NCBI GenBank assembly: GCA_951640195.1
Contig: OX621166.1
Location: 2,224,501-2,288,500, forward strand
Source: Porpolomopsis calyptriformis
Taxonomy: Eukaryota > Basidiomycota > Agaricomycetes > Agaricales > Hygrophoraceae
Length of the DNA stretch: 64,000 bases
Direction of reading: 5' to 3'
The notes beneath the pieces were generated by a model, which had not been told where the DNA came from, did no database searches, and saw only the letters and a program-made list of their open reading frames with translations. Made by a program: the position numbers and the translations under genes. Positions within the stretch are counted from its first letter, which is position 1. Every line of letters starts with the position of its first letter. Positions 9,337 to 20,549 of the stretch are shown one piece after another.

Positions 9337-12172
9337 CTATAAGGGTTGGTCTGCATTCTTCTTGAAGAATTCGTCTCCATAGTCTAGGACAACCTCCGCC
9401 CCAGCTTCGATTCTTTTGACTGAATGTCCAAGAAGGAAAATTTAGCTTCACACACCAGGACCACGCTCGAGACAGATGACTTACGAGCGTAAATCCCAAG
9501 TCGTGGCTCACCGTTGACAAGGCTCACTGGTTTGATCACGATCGATGCGGGCGAGAAGTAGAAAAAAAGACAAGAAGTGAGTAGCAGAGCAAGAGGGACG
9601 CGAGAGAAGTTGAATTTTGCACCTACCGTTGGCGATCGAGTTGGCTAGATGCGATTCTGCGTGGTTGATATAACGCGCCTGATTGCCCACGTACGTACTA
9701 TCAATCGAAAGCGTAGAATCCAACCCGAAAAGGTAGTTCCTCCGTCGGTGGGTCGAGAGGTCGCTGCATGAACATATTCAAAATGAAGAATCCGCAAGGG
9801 CTGGAAAATCAAAGTGACATACTCGCGCGACTGTGTCGTAAGCTCGAATATGAGTTCGCCAACGTATTCTGTTCAAGGGGATAAATAAGGGTGATGACTG
9901 GTTGCGAGTGACAAAGGACAAAGGAGAGATCTAATGGTTAGCAAACGCCTACCTGCGATGAGCTCCCCCTCCTTTGCAGGTTCAGTCAAGAAAAGGCCTA
10001 ACCCCCACTGGCAGCGTTTCACCTCTGCGTTCTGGGAAAAGTCAACGATAACAATGATAAAACATCTTAAACTCAAACACACTTTATGTCGGCCTTGTTG
10101 GATGGAGGCATTCTGACAGATATCAGCATCGGCGTCTGCGGTTGGTGAATGTGAGACGGCAGGCTTCCCAGCGTAAAGCAAGTGCGGATATCACCTCTGT
10201 CGACGGAGACGTTGAGAAATAGGTGTCAGTGGTGCTATTAATCACGCGTACCTGGCCTGACAATTCCTACAGAGCTCGGGATCGCATTCTCTTAGGGCCA
10301 GGTAACACGGACACCGCTTGCTCGAACACACATTACCCAATTTCGTACTTTTGCATTGACACCCGGGCCAGCGTCGTTTGCCTATCCCCTCACCGTGAGT
10401 AGTTCGAGAGACTCCATTGTACTGAGGATACTCAAGACACACATTTAATCTCACAGGCGCAGTTACGAGAGCAATGTATGTGATTGAGGGCGCAGATGCA
10501 TTTGTGGTTGGCGTCGCATAGGCCGTGGTGGTTGCAAGGATCGTTCCTATAAAAAAAGATAAAAGGCGATGTACGAGGGAGGAGAACGGAAGGCGCACGA
10601 AGTGACCGCTTCTGTACAGCAATTGCATTAGATAATGAAAACATACAACTCTAGAGTCTATCTCATAGTATGGTACCTCGGAAGCCCGAAATATCAGTTA
10701 GTTGAACAATGGGTTTCGGTTTTGTGGGGGACTGGCCATCTTGAATCATCATTTGATGACGGATCTGGGTGTAGAGAAGTATTGACAAGGTGGGTAGATT
10801 GGGGTGCCTAACTGGGCACCGATATCGCTTACCTCGCGACACGATTTGCGACATATCATGGCCAAGTCGCAGGGCTTTATATCGGGTGAAATGTCCAGGA
10901 CGCATCGGAGAGTTTCTTTCTCAGCTTGAGACCATGGGAGCGTTGACTAATCGGAAAGTGGGTTGTGATACTGGACAGAACGTTGGTGAATGGGATGCAC
11001 CTCAGTAGAGTCTTGGTTCTGAAGAAAACACAAGCTTCCACAAGGGGCCCGGACGATTTCGTGCCGAAAATCAGCAGGTTTTCTACGATATCGTATTGGC
11101 ATTGGTTCAACTTTGAATGGGCCTTTAGTGTTATCAAGTTTTGATTGTGAATACGGCACGTACGGTGACGAGTACAATACCCCTGGATACAGTTGAGGTT
11201 GGGACAGAACATTACGGTGATGCTCTCAAAACGAGATCGGAAATCGGTTACTTCAGGTTGAGACATGGTTAGAAAAAGGAAAGACGGTGTTGCAGTTGCG
11301 CCAGGCCATTTGAGGAGGTCTCTATTAGGCTTGCTTTAGCTGCTATGCTTCTAATCACACAGAGGATGAACTCACCGTTGTCTAGAGTAACGCAAAACTC
11401 CATCGTGCTGAGATGTAACCACCTGCGGGAGAACACCTGTCTCGTCTATATGTGCAAGGGGAATATTATGGGTAGAATATAAGCGGTAGACGGTCTCGAT
11501 CGTGATGGCAACCCCTTGAAATTGCTTGATACGTCCCCTAAGGCAACAAAAAAAGGTTTCGCGAGGCGACTCACTGTCAGGGTCTATGATTGTTTCTTGC
11601 CCGAATTTCAGGTCTTGCCAAGCGAGTTGCTTGTAATGCCACATATGGTCAAAGTAGTCGAACTCTGGGTCATCTACAAATGGGATAAACGGCATGTTAT
11701 CCGGGTCGTCTCCGACAAGGATTGCTCGTGCGCAAGGTGCACAAGATTCGTATGTCGGGTGTGGGTCGAACTGAATACATATAATATTTTCGACGGGGAG
11801 ACGTGCTTGTAGCGTGGGGGAAGAAGAGTAATCCCAAATACTAAAAGAACCACCTTCGCTTTCGGTTTCTATCTCGATTTGCGTATGTGAGTCGAAACCC
11901 AGTGTCCCGAGATGCTCATTATCTGGAAGAGAAGAACAAGCGAGGGCATCGATAGCGTCTTGGCAGTAAGTCGACTCCCATGCGAAAAAATCTCTCCAAA
12001 CGGTTCTGAAAACCGAGCGGACCAAAGAGGTGGTTGATTCCAACGGATCCGATGGAGTTGGTTCACCGTCCATGCAACTCTGATCGTACAAGCGATTGAC
12101 CCGATTTGGGAATTCGCTTTCTTTCCTGTCATAGGACACCAGGTGTCCACATACATAGCCGTGGAACAGCAA
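9337..12172 (-). CDS. EZH2/KMT6-type histone H3K27 methyltransferase (catalytic PRC2 subunit)
   Basis: Multi-exon gene read from about 12172 to a TAG at 9337-9339. The start is uncertain: 12172 is the first ATG of the open frame, and an ATG beginning MDGEPTPS is an alternative. Central exons (10880-11270) carry a segment like the EZH2 pre-CXC region ([16 protein letters not shown], then APCGSLC). The CXC domain spans exons at about 10250-10640: [36 protein letters not shown] and [15 protein letters not shown]. The SET domain follows at about 9337-10170: [40 protein letters not shown], and after one more intron [19 protein letters not shown] with the catalytic-site tyrosine. The product methylates H3K27 for facultative heterochromatin, with EED- and SUZ12-like partners not seen here. 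Exon edges in the first half are approximate. Confidence 0.88.
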
Positions 12173-12725
12173 CCAGCAATTTGACTAAATGTGTCGTTCA
12201 AGCTGGAACCCCACAGTTGATCCCGTCATCTGGCCTCGGGGTGAGCGGGCATGCACATGCCCGTGACGAGCTCTACTTTAGACTACCAAAATTTTCATTG
12301 CGGACTCCTGTTGAAGTCTGACTGCTGGTGAGTATATCTTCCTAGGGCTAATTGTTCATGGGCTTTGCGACATGCAAGCAAATGTTAGAAATTTGATCAG
12401 CTCATGCATTTTTAGCAATTCAGATGGTGTACTATGCCTTACCCTTGATTCAGATCCATCCCCCATTCGGCATGTTCCAAGACCACGAAAATACTCAATT
12501 TGAAGAGAAACTTCAGGACAGATGATTTCGATATCCTACCTCTAAAGGTCCTCATTGGGGGTGGAGCCGAATCATATTAAGATCCGATACTATGCCTTAC
12601 CCGTGATTGGGTTCTACCCTCTCACTATGTCATCTGATAGGATCACGTCCATCTCCCCTGCAATCCGATCCTTTTTTTAAGCACAGTAAGTAGCTCGGCC
12701 TTCCAGACACTCCCTCGCCAAACTC
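12173..12725. other. Intergenic, divergent promoter region with a short direct repeat
   Basis: No gene seen. It separates the start regions of the minus-strand methyltransferase gene and the plus-strand dehydrogenase gene. A repeat of about 20 bp (ACTATGCCTTACCC.TGATT) occurs near 12431 and again near 12590, about 160 bp apart. A T run lies at 12672-12678, about 50 bp before the dehydrogenase start codon. Confidence 0.5.
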
Positions 12726-13762
12726 ATGCATTGGATCCAACCTCCTATCCCCCCCACACCCCCGACTCATTCACTCAAGGGGGAAACCATCATAGTCACT
12801 GGCGCAAATACTGGCCTCGGTTTCGAAGCCGCCCGCCAACTTCTCCAGTTGGGTGCATCCACCTTGGTCCTTGCCGTCCGTAACACAGCCAAAGGCCTCT
12901 CCGCCAAACATGTACTCCTTGCCGACCCTTTGGTCCGATGCATAAATCCACCACCTGCTCTTTTGGTGTACGAACTTGACCTTTCCTCGCACGACTCCGT
13001 CATCACGTTCGTGCGAAAGGTTGTCAATGATCTTCCGGTTCTCAACGTCCTGATATTAAACGGAGGAACCAACCTGGCCTCTTGGACCGTGTCCCCAGAG
13101 ACGCAGAATGAGATGGTTTTTCAAGTAAACTTCCTTTCCAACGCTCTCTTATCTATCCTTCTCCTTCCCTTCCTCCGATGTTCTGCCAAAATCTGCGGTC
13201 TCCCTTCGCGCATCACCTTCCTCGGCTCTCAGGGGCAGGAATTCAACGTTTTATCTGACATGCCTGTCCCAACGGCCACATCCTTCTTCCATTACCTCAA
13301 CGATCCCCTCGTATGCTCCGCGTGGAAGCGCTACTCCGACAGCAAACTCCTTGTAACAATGTGGGTCACCGAGCTTGCGCTGCGTCTCGACCCTTCGGAG
13401 GTTACGGTGAACGTTTTGTGTCCGGGGATTGTGCACACCAGAATCAACTCAAACTACCCGCTCTGGATGCGCGCGATCATGTTTTTTGTCATGATGGCAT
13501 TTAGACGAAGCTTGGATGAAGGCGGGAGGACCTTGGTTTATGCTGCTACTATTGCTGGAGAGGAAACTCATGGACAGATGCTCGTCAATAACGATATCTC
13601 AGAGTAAGATCGATTTTTTTTTTGTCTTGTTTCATTAATCGCCTACACGTCGCTCCTAGGCCTTTACCGTTTTTTTCCACCATAAAAGGAGTAAGGATGG
13701 GCCAGATGTTGTGGGATGAAACGTTGGAACTGGCTAGTAAACTCTCGATGGTAAAGAATTAA
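12726..13762 (+). CDS. Short-chain dehydrogenase/reductase (retinol-dehydrogenase-like)
   Basis: Exons 12726-13603 and 13660-13762 encode 326 residues; the intron is needed to reach the C-terminal PLPFFSTIKGVRMGQMLWDETLELA, typical of fungal WW-oxidoreductase/retinol-dehydrogenase-like SDRs. A Rossmann cofactor motif TGANTGLG is at residues 25-32 after a short Pro-rich leader. The usual NNAG is replaced by NGGT (LNVLILNGGTN). The active-site YSDSK (YxxxK) and the following VNVLCPGIVHTRI are intact, and a catalytic serine is plausible in LGSQGQEF. A hydrophobic patch (AIMFFVMMAF) may associate with membrane. It should be an NADP(H)-dependent oxidoreductase; the substrate cannot be told. Confidence 0.88.
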
Positions 13763-13918
13763 TCACGATCAACGTTTTGGTTTTCCAGGAATTAACAAGT
13801 TGAATATCTACTATAAGTGGCAACTAATCTTCGGAACCGACGTGCCCATTCTGGTTGCTGTGAAGCACTGCCTTGGAAGTGTTTAAAATGGGTTGGGCGC
13901 AAGATCCCATCGTCGACC

Positions 13919-15385
13919 ATGCGGTTCCACACTTCTCTCGACGGTTTCTTCGCAAGGACCAAATATCGAATCCGAAAACTATTCTTGAGCAGGTCGCGCC
14001 CAAAAGACTCCCTGACAACCTCGCTCACATCCACCCTCATAGGCTTCAATGGCAAAGACATAGATTTCAACGGCAAAGGATTCGAAGAGCCCAAACCGGA
14101 CCCTTTTTCCAAACTTCCAGACGATCTTCTCGAGAAGATATTCTTCGCTGGTGAACAAATGGGTGCTGAGGGATCCGTGCTTCCATTCGCGCTAACAGTG
14201 TCACATGTGGCAAGTCGTTGGCGATCCGTGTCCATCCGCTCTCCACGACTATGGTCCACAATCAACACGCGAGACTGCACGTTTCGCGTGCTAGAGGAGT
14301 ACATGTGCAGGTCGAAAGAGTGTCCACTCGACGTCCGATTTGACCTTCCGAAACACGTATGGGACACATGCAAATTCTCTCTTCTCGAGTTGCTTGTGGA
14401 TAACGCCCACCGTTGGCGTCGTCTCTCTATCACGGTTGATTTCCAGGATGCGTTAAACACTATCGGTTGGCGGCTCTACGGAATCTGCACCCCCATACTT
14501 GAATACTTGTCGATCATATGCTTGGATGTATCGGACGAACCATATCTCCTTACGGAATGCAGATTTCACCCCCTCATCTTTACAGGGGGCGCACCCGCGC
14601 TCTCGGTCGTCCGACTTCAGAGCATAGGGATGCACCTATGGCGGCCACCACTCTCAGGCGTCACCACTCTGCACATGGAAGAATTTCACCATGCACCGAT
14701 GACCTACGACCGGTTCCGCACGATGCTCCACGCCCTGCCTTCTCTCGCCCACCTCTCCATCTACGGCAGGCTGGTCGCCTCGTGGCCGGGCGATCTCTCC
14801 GACTCAGAGATCCGCACGCCCGCGCTGCGTTCGTTGCGGAGTTGCTCGAACGACACCGCGGGCGAGCTGCTGTTGGCCATCTCTGCACCGCACCTTGAGC
14901 ACCTCGTGCTGAAGAACGTCCGAGATCACCATTTGCGGCGGCTCTGGGAAAAGCGCCCCGATGGCTCCTCCAGGCATCAACACAAATTCCCGCGCCTGCG
15001 AGACCTTACATGCGACACGTACACGCTGCACGCGCCGACGTGTGCATGCTTGCTTGACGTGTTCCCGAACGTGATGAATCTCACGGCAGTTCGTGCCCGG
15101 AATATCATGTCCTTGGATATGCAGAGCATCATTCTCACCTGGGCGGACCTGCACACGCTCACGATTGATGAATCGTTTGACTCGGACGTGCTCCGTTACG
15201 TGATTGAGGCATGGAAGGAGGCCTGGCATAGTATATCCAGGTTGAGAACGTACCGTTTTGACTTGGAGAACGCTCTCTCCCGCCAGCTCCCGCCGCAGAC
15301 CGTGGTAGAGCGGTGTAGCGAGCTGGACCGATGGCCGCATGGAGCAGATTACGACGACCCAGATGACTTGTTTCGCTCTCGTTGA
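13919..15385 (+). CDS. F-box protein with leucine-rich C-terminal region
   Basis: A single exon of 488 residues from the ATG at 13919; the open frame continues upstream only to a GTG, so this is the first ATG. An F-box-like helix bundle is at about residues 62-120: KLPDDLLEKIFFAGEQM, then LTVSHVASRWRSVSIRSPRLWSTI, the common pattern of Agaricomycete F-box proteins. The rest is irregular leucine-rich repeat sequence (LSIICLDVSD, LAHLSIYGRL, LEHLVLKNV, LHTLTIDESF). Such proteins bind SKP1 in SCF ubiquitin ligases and recruit targets through the C-terminal part. Target unknown. Confidence 0.85.
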   Translation: MRFHTSLDGFFARTKYRIRKLFLSRSRPKDSLTTSLTSTLIGFNGKDIDFNGKGFEEPKPDPFSKLPDDLLEKIFFAGEQMGAEGSVLPFALTVSHVASRWRSVSIRSPRLWSTINTRDCTFRVLEEYMCRSKECPLDVRFDLPKHVWDTCKFSLLELLVDNAHRWRRLSITVDFQDALNTIGWRLYGICTPILEYLSIICLDVSDEPYLLTECRFHPLIFTGGAPALSVVRLQSIGMHLWRPPLSGVTTLHMEEFHHAPMTYDRFRTMLHALPSLAHLSIYGRLVASWPGDLSDSEIRTPALRSLRSCSNDTAGELLLAISAPHLEHLVLKNVRDHHLRRLWEKRPDGSSRHQHKFPRLRDLTCDTYTLHAPTCACLLDVFPNVMNLTAVRARNIMSLDMQSIILTWADLHTLTIDESFDSDVLRYVIEAWKEAWHSISRLRTYRFDLENALSRQLPPQTVVERCSELDRWPHGADYDDPDDLFRSR

Positions 15386-15849
15386 TCTTTTTTTTTTTGT
15401 TATTCACCCGCGGTCTTCCGTGCATATGATATGGTTCGCCAGGTCGCCTTGTATCAATTCGTACCTTGCGGCGGTACTGAGAACCCTGCTGTATATGTTA
15501 TGTTGCAGGCTGTCTTTTCTGTTGGTGTAATCTGAATATTACACTATTCCATCCAAACCTTGAATGCCTTCCCTATATGCCCTCTTTGGGGGTACGGCGA
15601 AGGTCTTCTAAGTCTGGATAGAATCCTCCTGTTCTTTATTTATACATACCCAACCTTTTTGTAAAATTTTAATTTACTTCCACATTGAGGTGAGTCCCTC
15701 GTTATTGTACATCGGAACCAATCTCACGTTCCCTCCTGTCGATAGGCGCTGCCAATATTTTCCTCGCGTGTTTGCCTCATGAGCTCGCCGAGGCGCAAAT
15801 CATTTAACCGTTTGACCAACACCTGAACTACGTTCATCTTGTTGCCTTC
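15386..15849. other. Intergenic, no gene seen
   Basis: Begins with a run of T just after the F-box stop codon and becomes AT-rich near 15640-15680. No open frame with coding character on either strand. Confidence 0.5.
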
Positions 15850-16830
15850 ATAGGAGGACAGTCACTGGTCTAACTGTGTCAATCTGAACAAATACTGCGT
15901 GGCAATAGGGAAGCATTAATTGGTGCAATACTCGTGCTACTAGCTTTCGCTCTGAAGCAACTTGTGAAATCGGAGGCAAGGACAGGTCTGGAAGGTAACC
16001 GGTAAAGGGTTGAAGACGTTTAATCGCTCTTTCTGTCTTCGCAGAACCTGCAGTGTTGTGTGTTCCGCCTTCTTTTCTTTTTTTGTTCCTTTGCAGGGGT
16101 AACCTACCTTTTCGGCAGAAGAGACGCAACGAGGATTGTAAAGATCCATTAGCCATTGATGTTATGCTTCGATCGTGAATGGCTTCGCTTGGGCCAGATC
16201 GCGGATGGCTGGGCTCATTCCGGAAGTACCACCCGAGCCTATAGCTCACTGGATCGACTTGTTTCTCCTCGATGAGATAGTGGAACCCATACCTGGATAT
16301 TCACCCCAACTACTCTCATTGTCTCTGGACCTTCACCCTCCCGACAAGCCCCAACCGATCATCGCCCAAGTCATGCTAGTGCAACCGTCTCAAACACCAC
16401 AAAGAGTAAATACCACATTACTCAATCTTCAACCCTTTGCCTTCCCGGTGTGTCCCCACCGCCGATTGTGCAAGTTACTCCAGCCAACAGCCTTACAAGG
16501 GGTGCAAATATCGTACCAATCAATGCTTCTCTATTGACTTGTGACATTCACCAGATCGACAATCCTGCATCGTATTCAACCGGTTACCAACCGACAATCG
16601 CTCAAGCCGAACGACAGCAAACCTCTACAACGTCGCATGCAGTGAACATCCTACCAGCCACTCTCTACCTCCCAACACTCTCCCTTCCGACACCTTCCAA
16701 CCGACAATTGCTCAAGCTTCACCACGGCAAACATCTCTGGCACCGCCTGGATCAAACACATCGTCAACCGCTGTTCTCTACCGGACCAACCAGGATGTGC
16801 ATGAAAGCAACTCTTTAATCCTTTGGGAGT
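15850..16830 (+). repeat. Orphan copy of the NLR 3' tail with flanking repeated DNA
   Basis: 16195-16375 matches the tail of the NLR at 1175-3636: GGCTGGGCTCATTCC then the frame LIPEVPPEPIAHWIDLFLLDE...PIPGYSPQ. No NB-ARC or TPR sequence precedes it. The frame continues as Pro/Gln/Ser-rich sequence with repeated CCGACAATTGCTCAAG-like units to about 16820. The upstream part (15850-16240) is copied again at 21245-21480. No start codon or promoter makes this a convincing gene; I read it as a dispersed 3' gene fragment. Confidence 0.55.
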
Positions 16831-17690
16831 GATCCACCAATTCGAGGCGAGTGGGCATGATGTATTATCCCTGTTGAGCTGCTTATTCCATTACGGACTA
16901 CATGTCACTATCGATACGGAAAAATAGAGTAGATCCTGTGGCGAGACTGACTCAGCTGTGCTGTCATTGGGAAGGTTTGCATGTTTTTGTCGCCTGCGAC
17001 CCCTCCCGTTTGTTCCTTTGACAGCACACAATTTCAATGGCTGACCTCCTCCGACGCGACGAGCGCATGCCGGCAAGAACTTCATGTTGCCGATCCCTGT
17101 GCCATCAGAGCACAACAATATGCAAACTTTTAGTATTATTACCTTCAGCATGTGTTCAATGGCCTTGATGGTTATCAGCATCGTTGGCGTTGCATCATCA
17201 ATAATACCATTGCAAGCTCCCACTACCTCTAACTGAATCCTACTTATCCTAGGACGCACAGTTGGAAGACCCAAGTGGAATAAACCTGACCCTCTTCCAT
17301 CCTACTCAACCGACACGGTATTCTTTTGGCGTGTACGACAAGCTTCACTTTTTCAGCGATGCCCGGACAGGCAATGTGGTACGAGTCTCGTTCCGCCCTG
17401 GTTTATTCTCTGTTTCTCGCAGATGCCTCCATCTTTGATGGACATAACCGCCTTGTGACCGATTCTTCCAGGAGCGGAATCTTTGATGAGATGTCGGAAA
17501 TGAAGCGAACAGCTGGAAGACCTCGTTGAGAAGTACCTTAGACTACGGTGATCATATAATCAGTGGTTATCTTGATAGAAGGAGTGAATGTCAGAATTAA
17601 CGAACCTATTCCCTGAAAAGTGATGTTGTCCAATACATTACAGCCATAATACATGGAATACGAGTGACATAGAGTGTGTGTGTGCATCAT
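16831..17690. repeat. Degenerate repeated sequence, no intact gene
   Basis: The minus-strand frame at 16891-17274 begins with SRIQLEVVGACNGIIDD, which resembles the plus-strand SKIQLEVVWAYNDVDN at 21099. The two loci are therefore inverted copies of one element, joined in both cases to NLR-tail fragments. 17290-17530 holds a short open frame of no recognised family. Nothing here has a convincing full coding structure. Confidence 0.4.
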
Positions 17691-18768
17691 TCAATGCTGA
17701 GCCTCCACAATTTCGGCCGACTTCCAGCTTTGCGCAGCAACACGCAAGCCAACGACCTTGGGTATCCGTTGCTCAGCTTCTGCAGCTTTGACATCGTCTA
17801 GGGCATCCTTTGCTATCGTTGGAAAGTAATTTCCTGTGATTTGGAAGAACCATCCGTCATGCTTGTCGGCACTTGCCACCCAGCGCCTGATGCGATCCAG
17901 CAATCCATGGACGTCAACCTTCAGTTCCCACTGCAATCGCAACTCAAAAGGGAACCAGTTTTTATTGTCGTGAGGGAATTTTGAGACAATGATGATGACA
18001 TCCACGCTAGAAGGATAGTATATGCCCTTCTTGTCCTCGAAGGTCCTGTTGTAAGTAGCTTGTCAGTGATTTGTACTGCTCCTTTCGTCGAAATGAAATT
18101 GACCATTGTAGGCAGACATGTTCGCTTGTCTTGAGCAATGACTTCACGGATATCTTGCGCTTGTAGTCTTTCTCGCGGTGCGAACTTCTTCCCACCCCGC
18201 CAAATGTCAAACCCAGAAGCTGAACCTGAAAGCTGGGCATGCATGAAGCATCTGTTCCCACGGCTTCTCTGTCAACCAGTTCCCATTCTTCGGCGCTCGG
18301 GAATTGGGCACTGATCTCAACCCGCTGTTCGTTGTTGTCTGCAAACTGTTGAGTGGGGCTTGCCAGGGATGTGGCGATGAGAGGGACAAGGGCAGATTCT
18401 GCATGGACAGAGGGTTGGAATGAGCTGGGATGAAAATGAGCGAGAGCTACTTAATCTCTTATTGCGCAACACGAAGGATAACCTGGTGAGGACAGCACAG
18501 CATAGACGGCCTGAATCGACGTGGTAGTATATAGATCTAATGCTCATTGCGAAACGATAGCGGTCAAGCTCAGGAGCCTGATCTGTCCGAATGAGACGAG
18601 GCAGCCTTGAATTCTAACTTGAAGATCAGTTTTGATTAGGATCGAATAAGCCAGTTTCGCACCTCTGGTACAGGTTCGGCAACCTTTCGTTTGTGGGCCA
18701 AGGGTGAGCAAAGTGTGAGCTGGCGTGAGGATCGACTTCCGCACCTGGTTAACCTCTGACTCTGCCAT
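17691..18768 (-). CDS. Unrecognised five-exon family, copy B (complete)
   Basis: Exons 18745-18768, microexon 18663-18683, 18451-18613, 18104-18398 and 17691-18045 give 285 residues. Family not recognised. The start MAESEVNQ is followed after two introns by LIRTDQAPELDRYRFAMSIRS, the core GRLCCAVLTRLSFVLRNKRL, and then a more ordered C-terminal domain: DYKRKISVKSL, CLQWTFEDKKGIYYPSSVDV, IIIVSKFPHDNKNWFPFEL, DKHDGWFFQITGNYFP and an Ala/Glu-rich helix AKDALDDVKAAEAEQR. The last exon is about 65-70 percent identical by eye to copy C. No signal peptide is seen. It is head-to-head with an NLR relic at 18806-19480, matching copy A and the intact NLR. The microexon rests only on conservation of its AG/GT borders in three copies. 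Confidence 0.6.
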
Positions 18769-18805
18769 CACCAGTACTGGTACTGTGTAGAAGGGAACCG
18801 CCATG

Positions 18806-19480
18806 AATATATAGTAATAATGGACCTATGTGCCGTAACGTTCTCACACACCTTCCTGTCGCCTCACGATATTCCGCTGGACGTGATCGGTACAGCATCT
18901 ATCCACCACAAGGTTAGTTGGCATTCTAAAACGTTTTGCGCACGGGCTAGTCATCCATCCGCCATCAAGTTCACAAAATGTGATCTCAGGTGCTGGCCCC
19001 TGATATCTTATCTACCACTCCACCATCTATCATCGCTTCCTCCTCTCTGTCCGCTTTACTGATATCTTGCGGAGTGCTTTGAGCAAGACGCAGGGCGATG
19101 TACCAAGTTGGTGCGCTCTTCATTGGATGCTGGTGTCGGCAAGTCGCAGCTGATACGCCAAAATATCGTTCGATCGGGGCCAGTACTTGTCGACTACCAG
19201 TGTCGACAGATTAATTGATGGGCTCGCCAATGTTCTCGACCTCGACCATCATCCCACAGGAACGAATGCCAAGCTGAGTGTGTGGTTAGAAGAAGCTCAC
19301 GAGAATTGGCTTCTCATCTTGAAGGAAATTCACTTGGTTTTTTCACATCCACATTCCAACTTCACCCTCTTGAACAGCGTACAGTATTGTCGTGAAATCC
19401 AATATGGTTTACAATTTCAAATCCCCTATAGAGGGATGTTTTATACCAAGCAAATTTAGCTATTTATACAGGTTTTTGAC
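18806..19480 (+). pseudogene. Decayed copy of the NB-ARC NLR 5' half
   Basis: Matches 1080-1630 and part of 1750-1790 of the intact NLR gene, including GTTAGTTGGCATTC upstream and GCTTTGAGCAAGACGCAGGG. The start codon at 18978 is followed directly by TGA where the intact gene has CGA. Several frameshifts follow: bases are lost in the segment coding for GMPGVGKSQL, and a block is missing after the P-loop. A remnant GLANVLDL...WLEEAHENWLLIL is visible at 19210-19325. It breaks off before the TPR region and runs into copy C's promoter. It is not a functional gene. Confidence 0.8.
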
Positions 19481-19532
19481 GGCGTTTTTTGACGGTGACT
19501 TATCAAATTGTGTGGCCTTCTACACCACCCCG

Positions 19533-20549
19533 ATGGCAGACTCAGAGGTTAATCAGGTGCGAAGTCGATCCTTACGCCATCTCACACTTTGCTCACCCTT
19601 GGCTCATAAACGAAAGGCTGCCGAACCTGTACCAGAGGTGCGAAACTGTCTTATTCGATCCCAATCAAAACTGATCTTCAAGTCAGAGTTCAAGGCCACC
19701 CCACCTCATTCGGACAGACCAGGCTGCTGATCATCTCGCAATGAGCATTAGATCTGTCTACTACCACTTTGACTTAGGCCATCTATGCTGTGCTGTCCTC
19801 GTCAGGATATCCTTCGTATTGCGCAAGAGGAAGTTACGTAGGTCTCGCCCTTTTTCCTCCCTCCCCATCCCATCCAAGTAACACTCCTATTCATACAGAT
19901 TACGCTCTTGTCTCTCTCGTTGCCACACCGCCGACAAGCCTCACTCAACGGTCCGAAGGCGACAATGAACAACCAGTTGAGATCATTGCCCAATTCCCCA
20001 GCATCGAGGAATGGGCGGAAGTTGACAGAGAATCTGTAGGAAAAGATGTTTTGCCGGATTCGACAATTAGCGGGGACCATGAAAAAGAGCGCAGGTACAA
20101 GATAAGCCTGACGCCATTGCTCAAGCCCAGTGACCCAGTCTATCTACAATGGTCAGTTCAATTTCGACGTCAGGAGCAGTACAAACTGCTGACAAGCTAT
20201 TTGCCACAGGACCTTCGAGGACAAGAATGGCGTATACTATCCTTCTGAGGTGGATGTCATCATCGTCGTTTCCAAATCCCATCACAACCACCAATACTGG
20301 TTCCCTTTCGAGCTGCAAATCCAAGCGAAGGTTGACTTACACGGATTGGCAAATCGCATCAGGCGATTGCTACCAAGATCCGACAAGCATGACGGATGGT
20401 TCTTCCGAATCGAAGGACAGTACCTTCCAACCTTGGCAAAAGATGCCCTAGAGGATGCCAAAGCTGCGGAAGCTGAAATTCGAGCACCCAAGCTCATTGG
20501 CTTGCATGCTGCCGTGAAAAGCTCGAGGTTGGCGGAGACTCAGCATTGA
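19533..20549 (+). CDS. Unrecognised five-exon family, copy C (complete)
   Basis: Exons 19533-19556, microexon 19617-19637, 19687-19837, 19899-20151 and 20210-20549 give 262 residues. It starts MADSEVNQ, then LIRTDQAADHLAMSIRSVYY, core GHLCCAVLVRISFVLRKRKL, an acidic middle (EQPVEIIAQFPSIEEWAEVD), and the C-terminal domain QWTFEDKNGVYYPSEVDV, VVSKSHHNHQYWFPFEL, DKHDGWFFRIEGQYLP, AKDALEDAKAAEAEIR. Exon 3 is about 40 nt shorter than in copy B because a middle block (MPSFQVQLLGL in B) is lost, still in frame. The gene and its 5' flank form an inverted duplicate of copy B. Function unknown; both copies keep frame through all exons, which suggests selection. Confidence 0.6.

Noticed and set aside
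11540..11577. 37-nt intron-like stretch (GTGAGTCG...CCTTAG on the minus strand) in the EZH2-type gene
   Set aside because: Removing it shifts frame and leads to a stop, while the unspliced frame continues into [11 protein letters not shown]; kept as coding, with some doubt.
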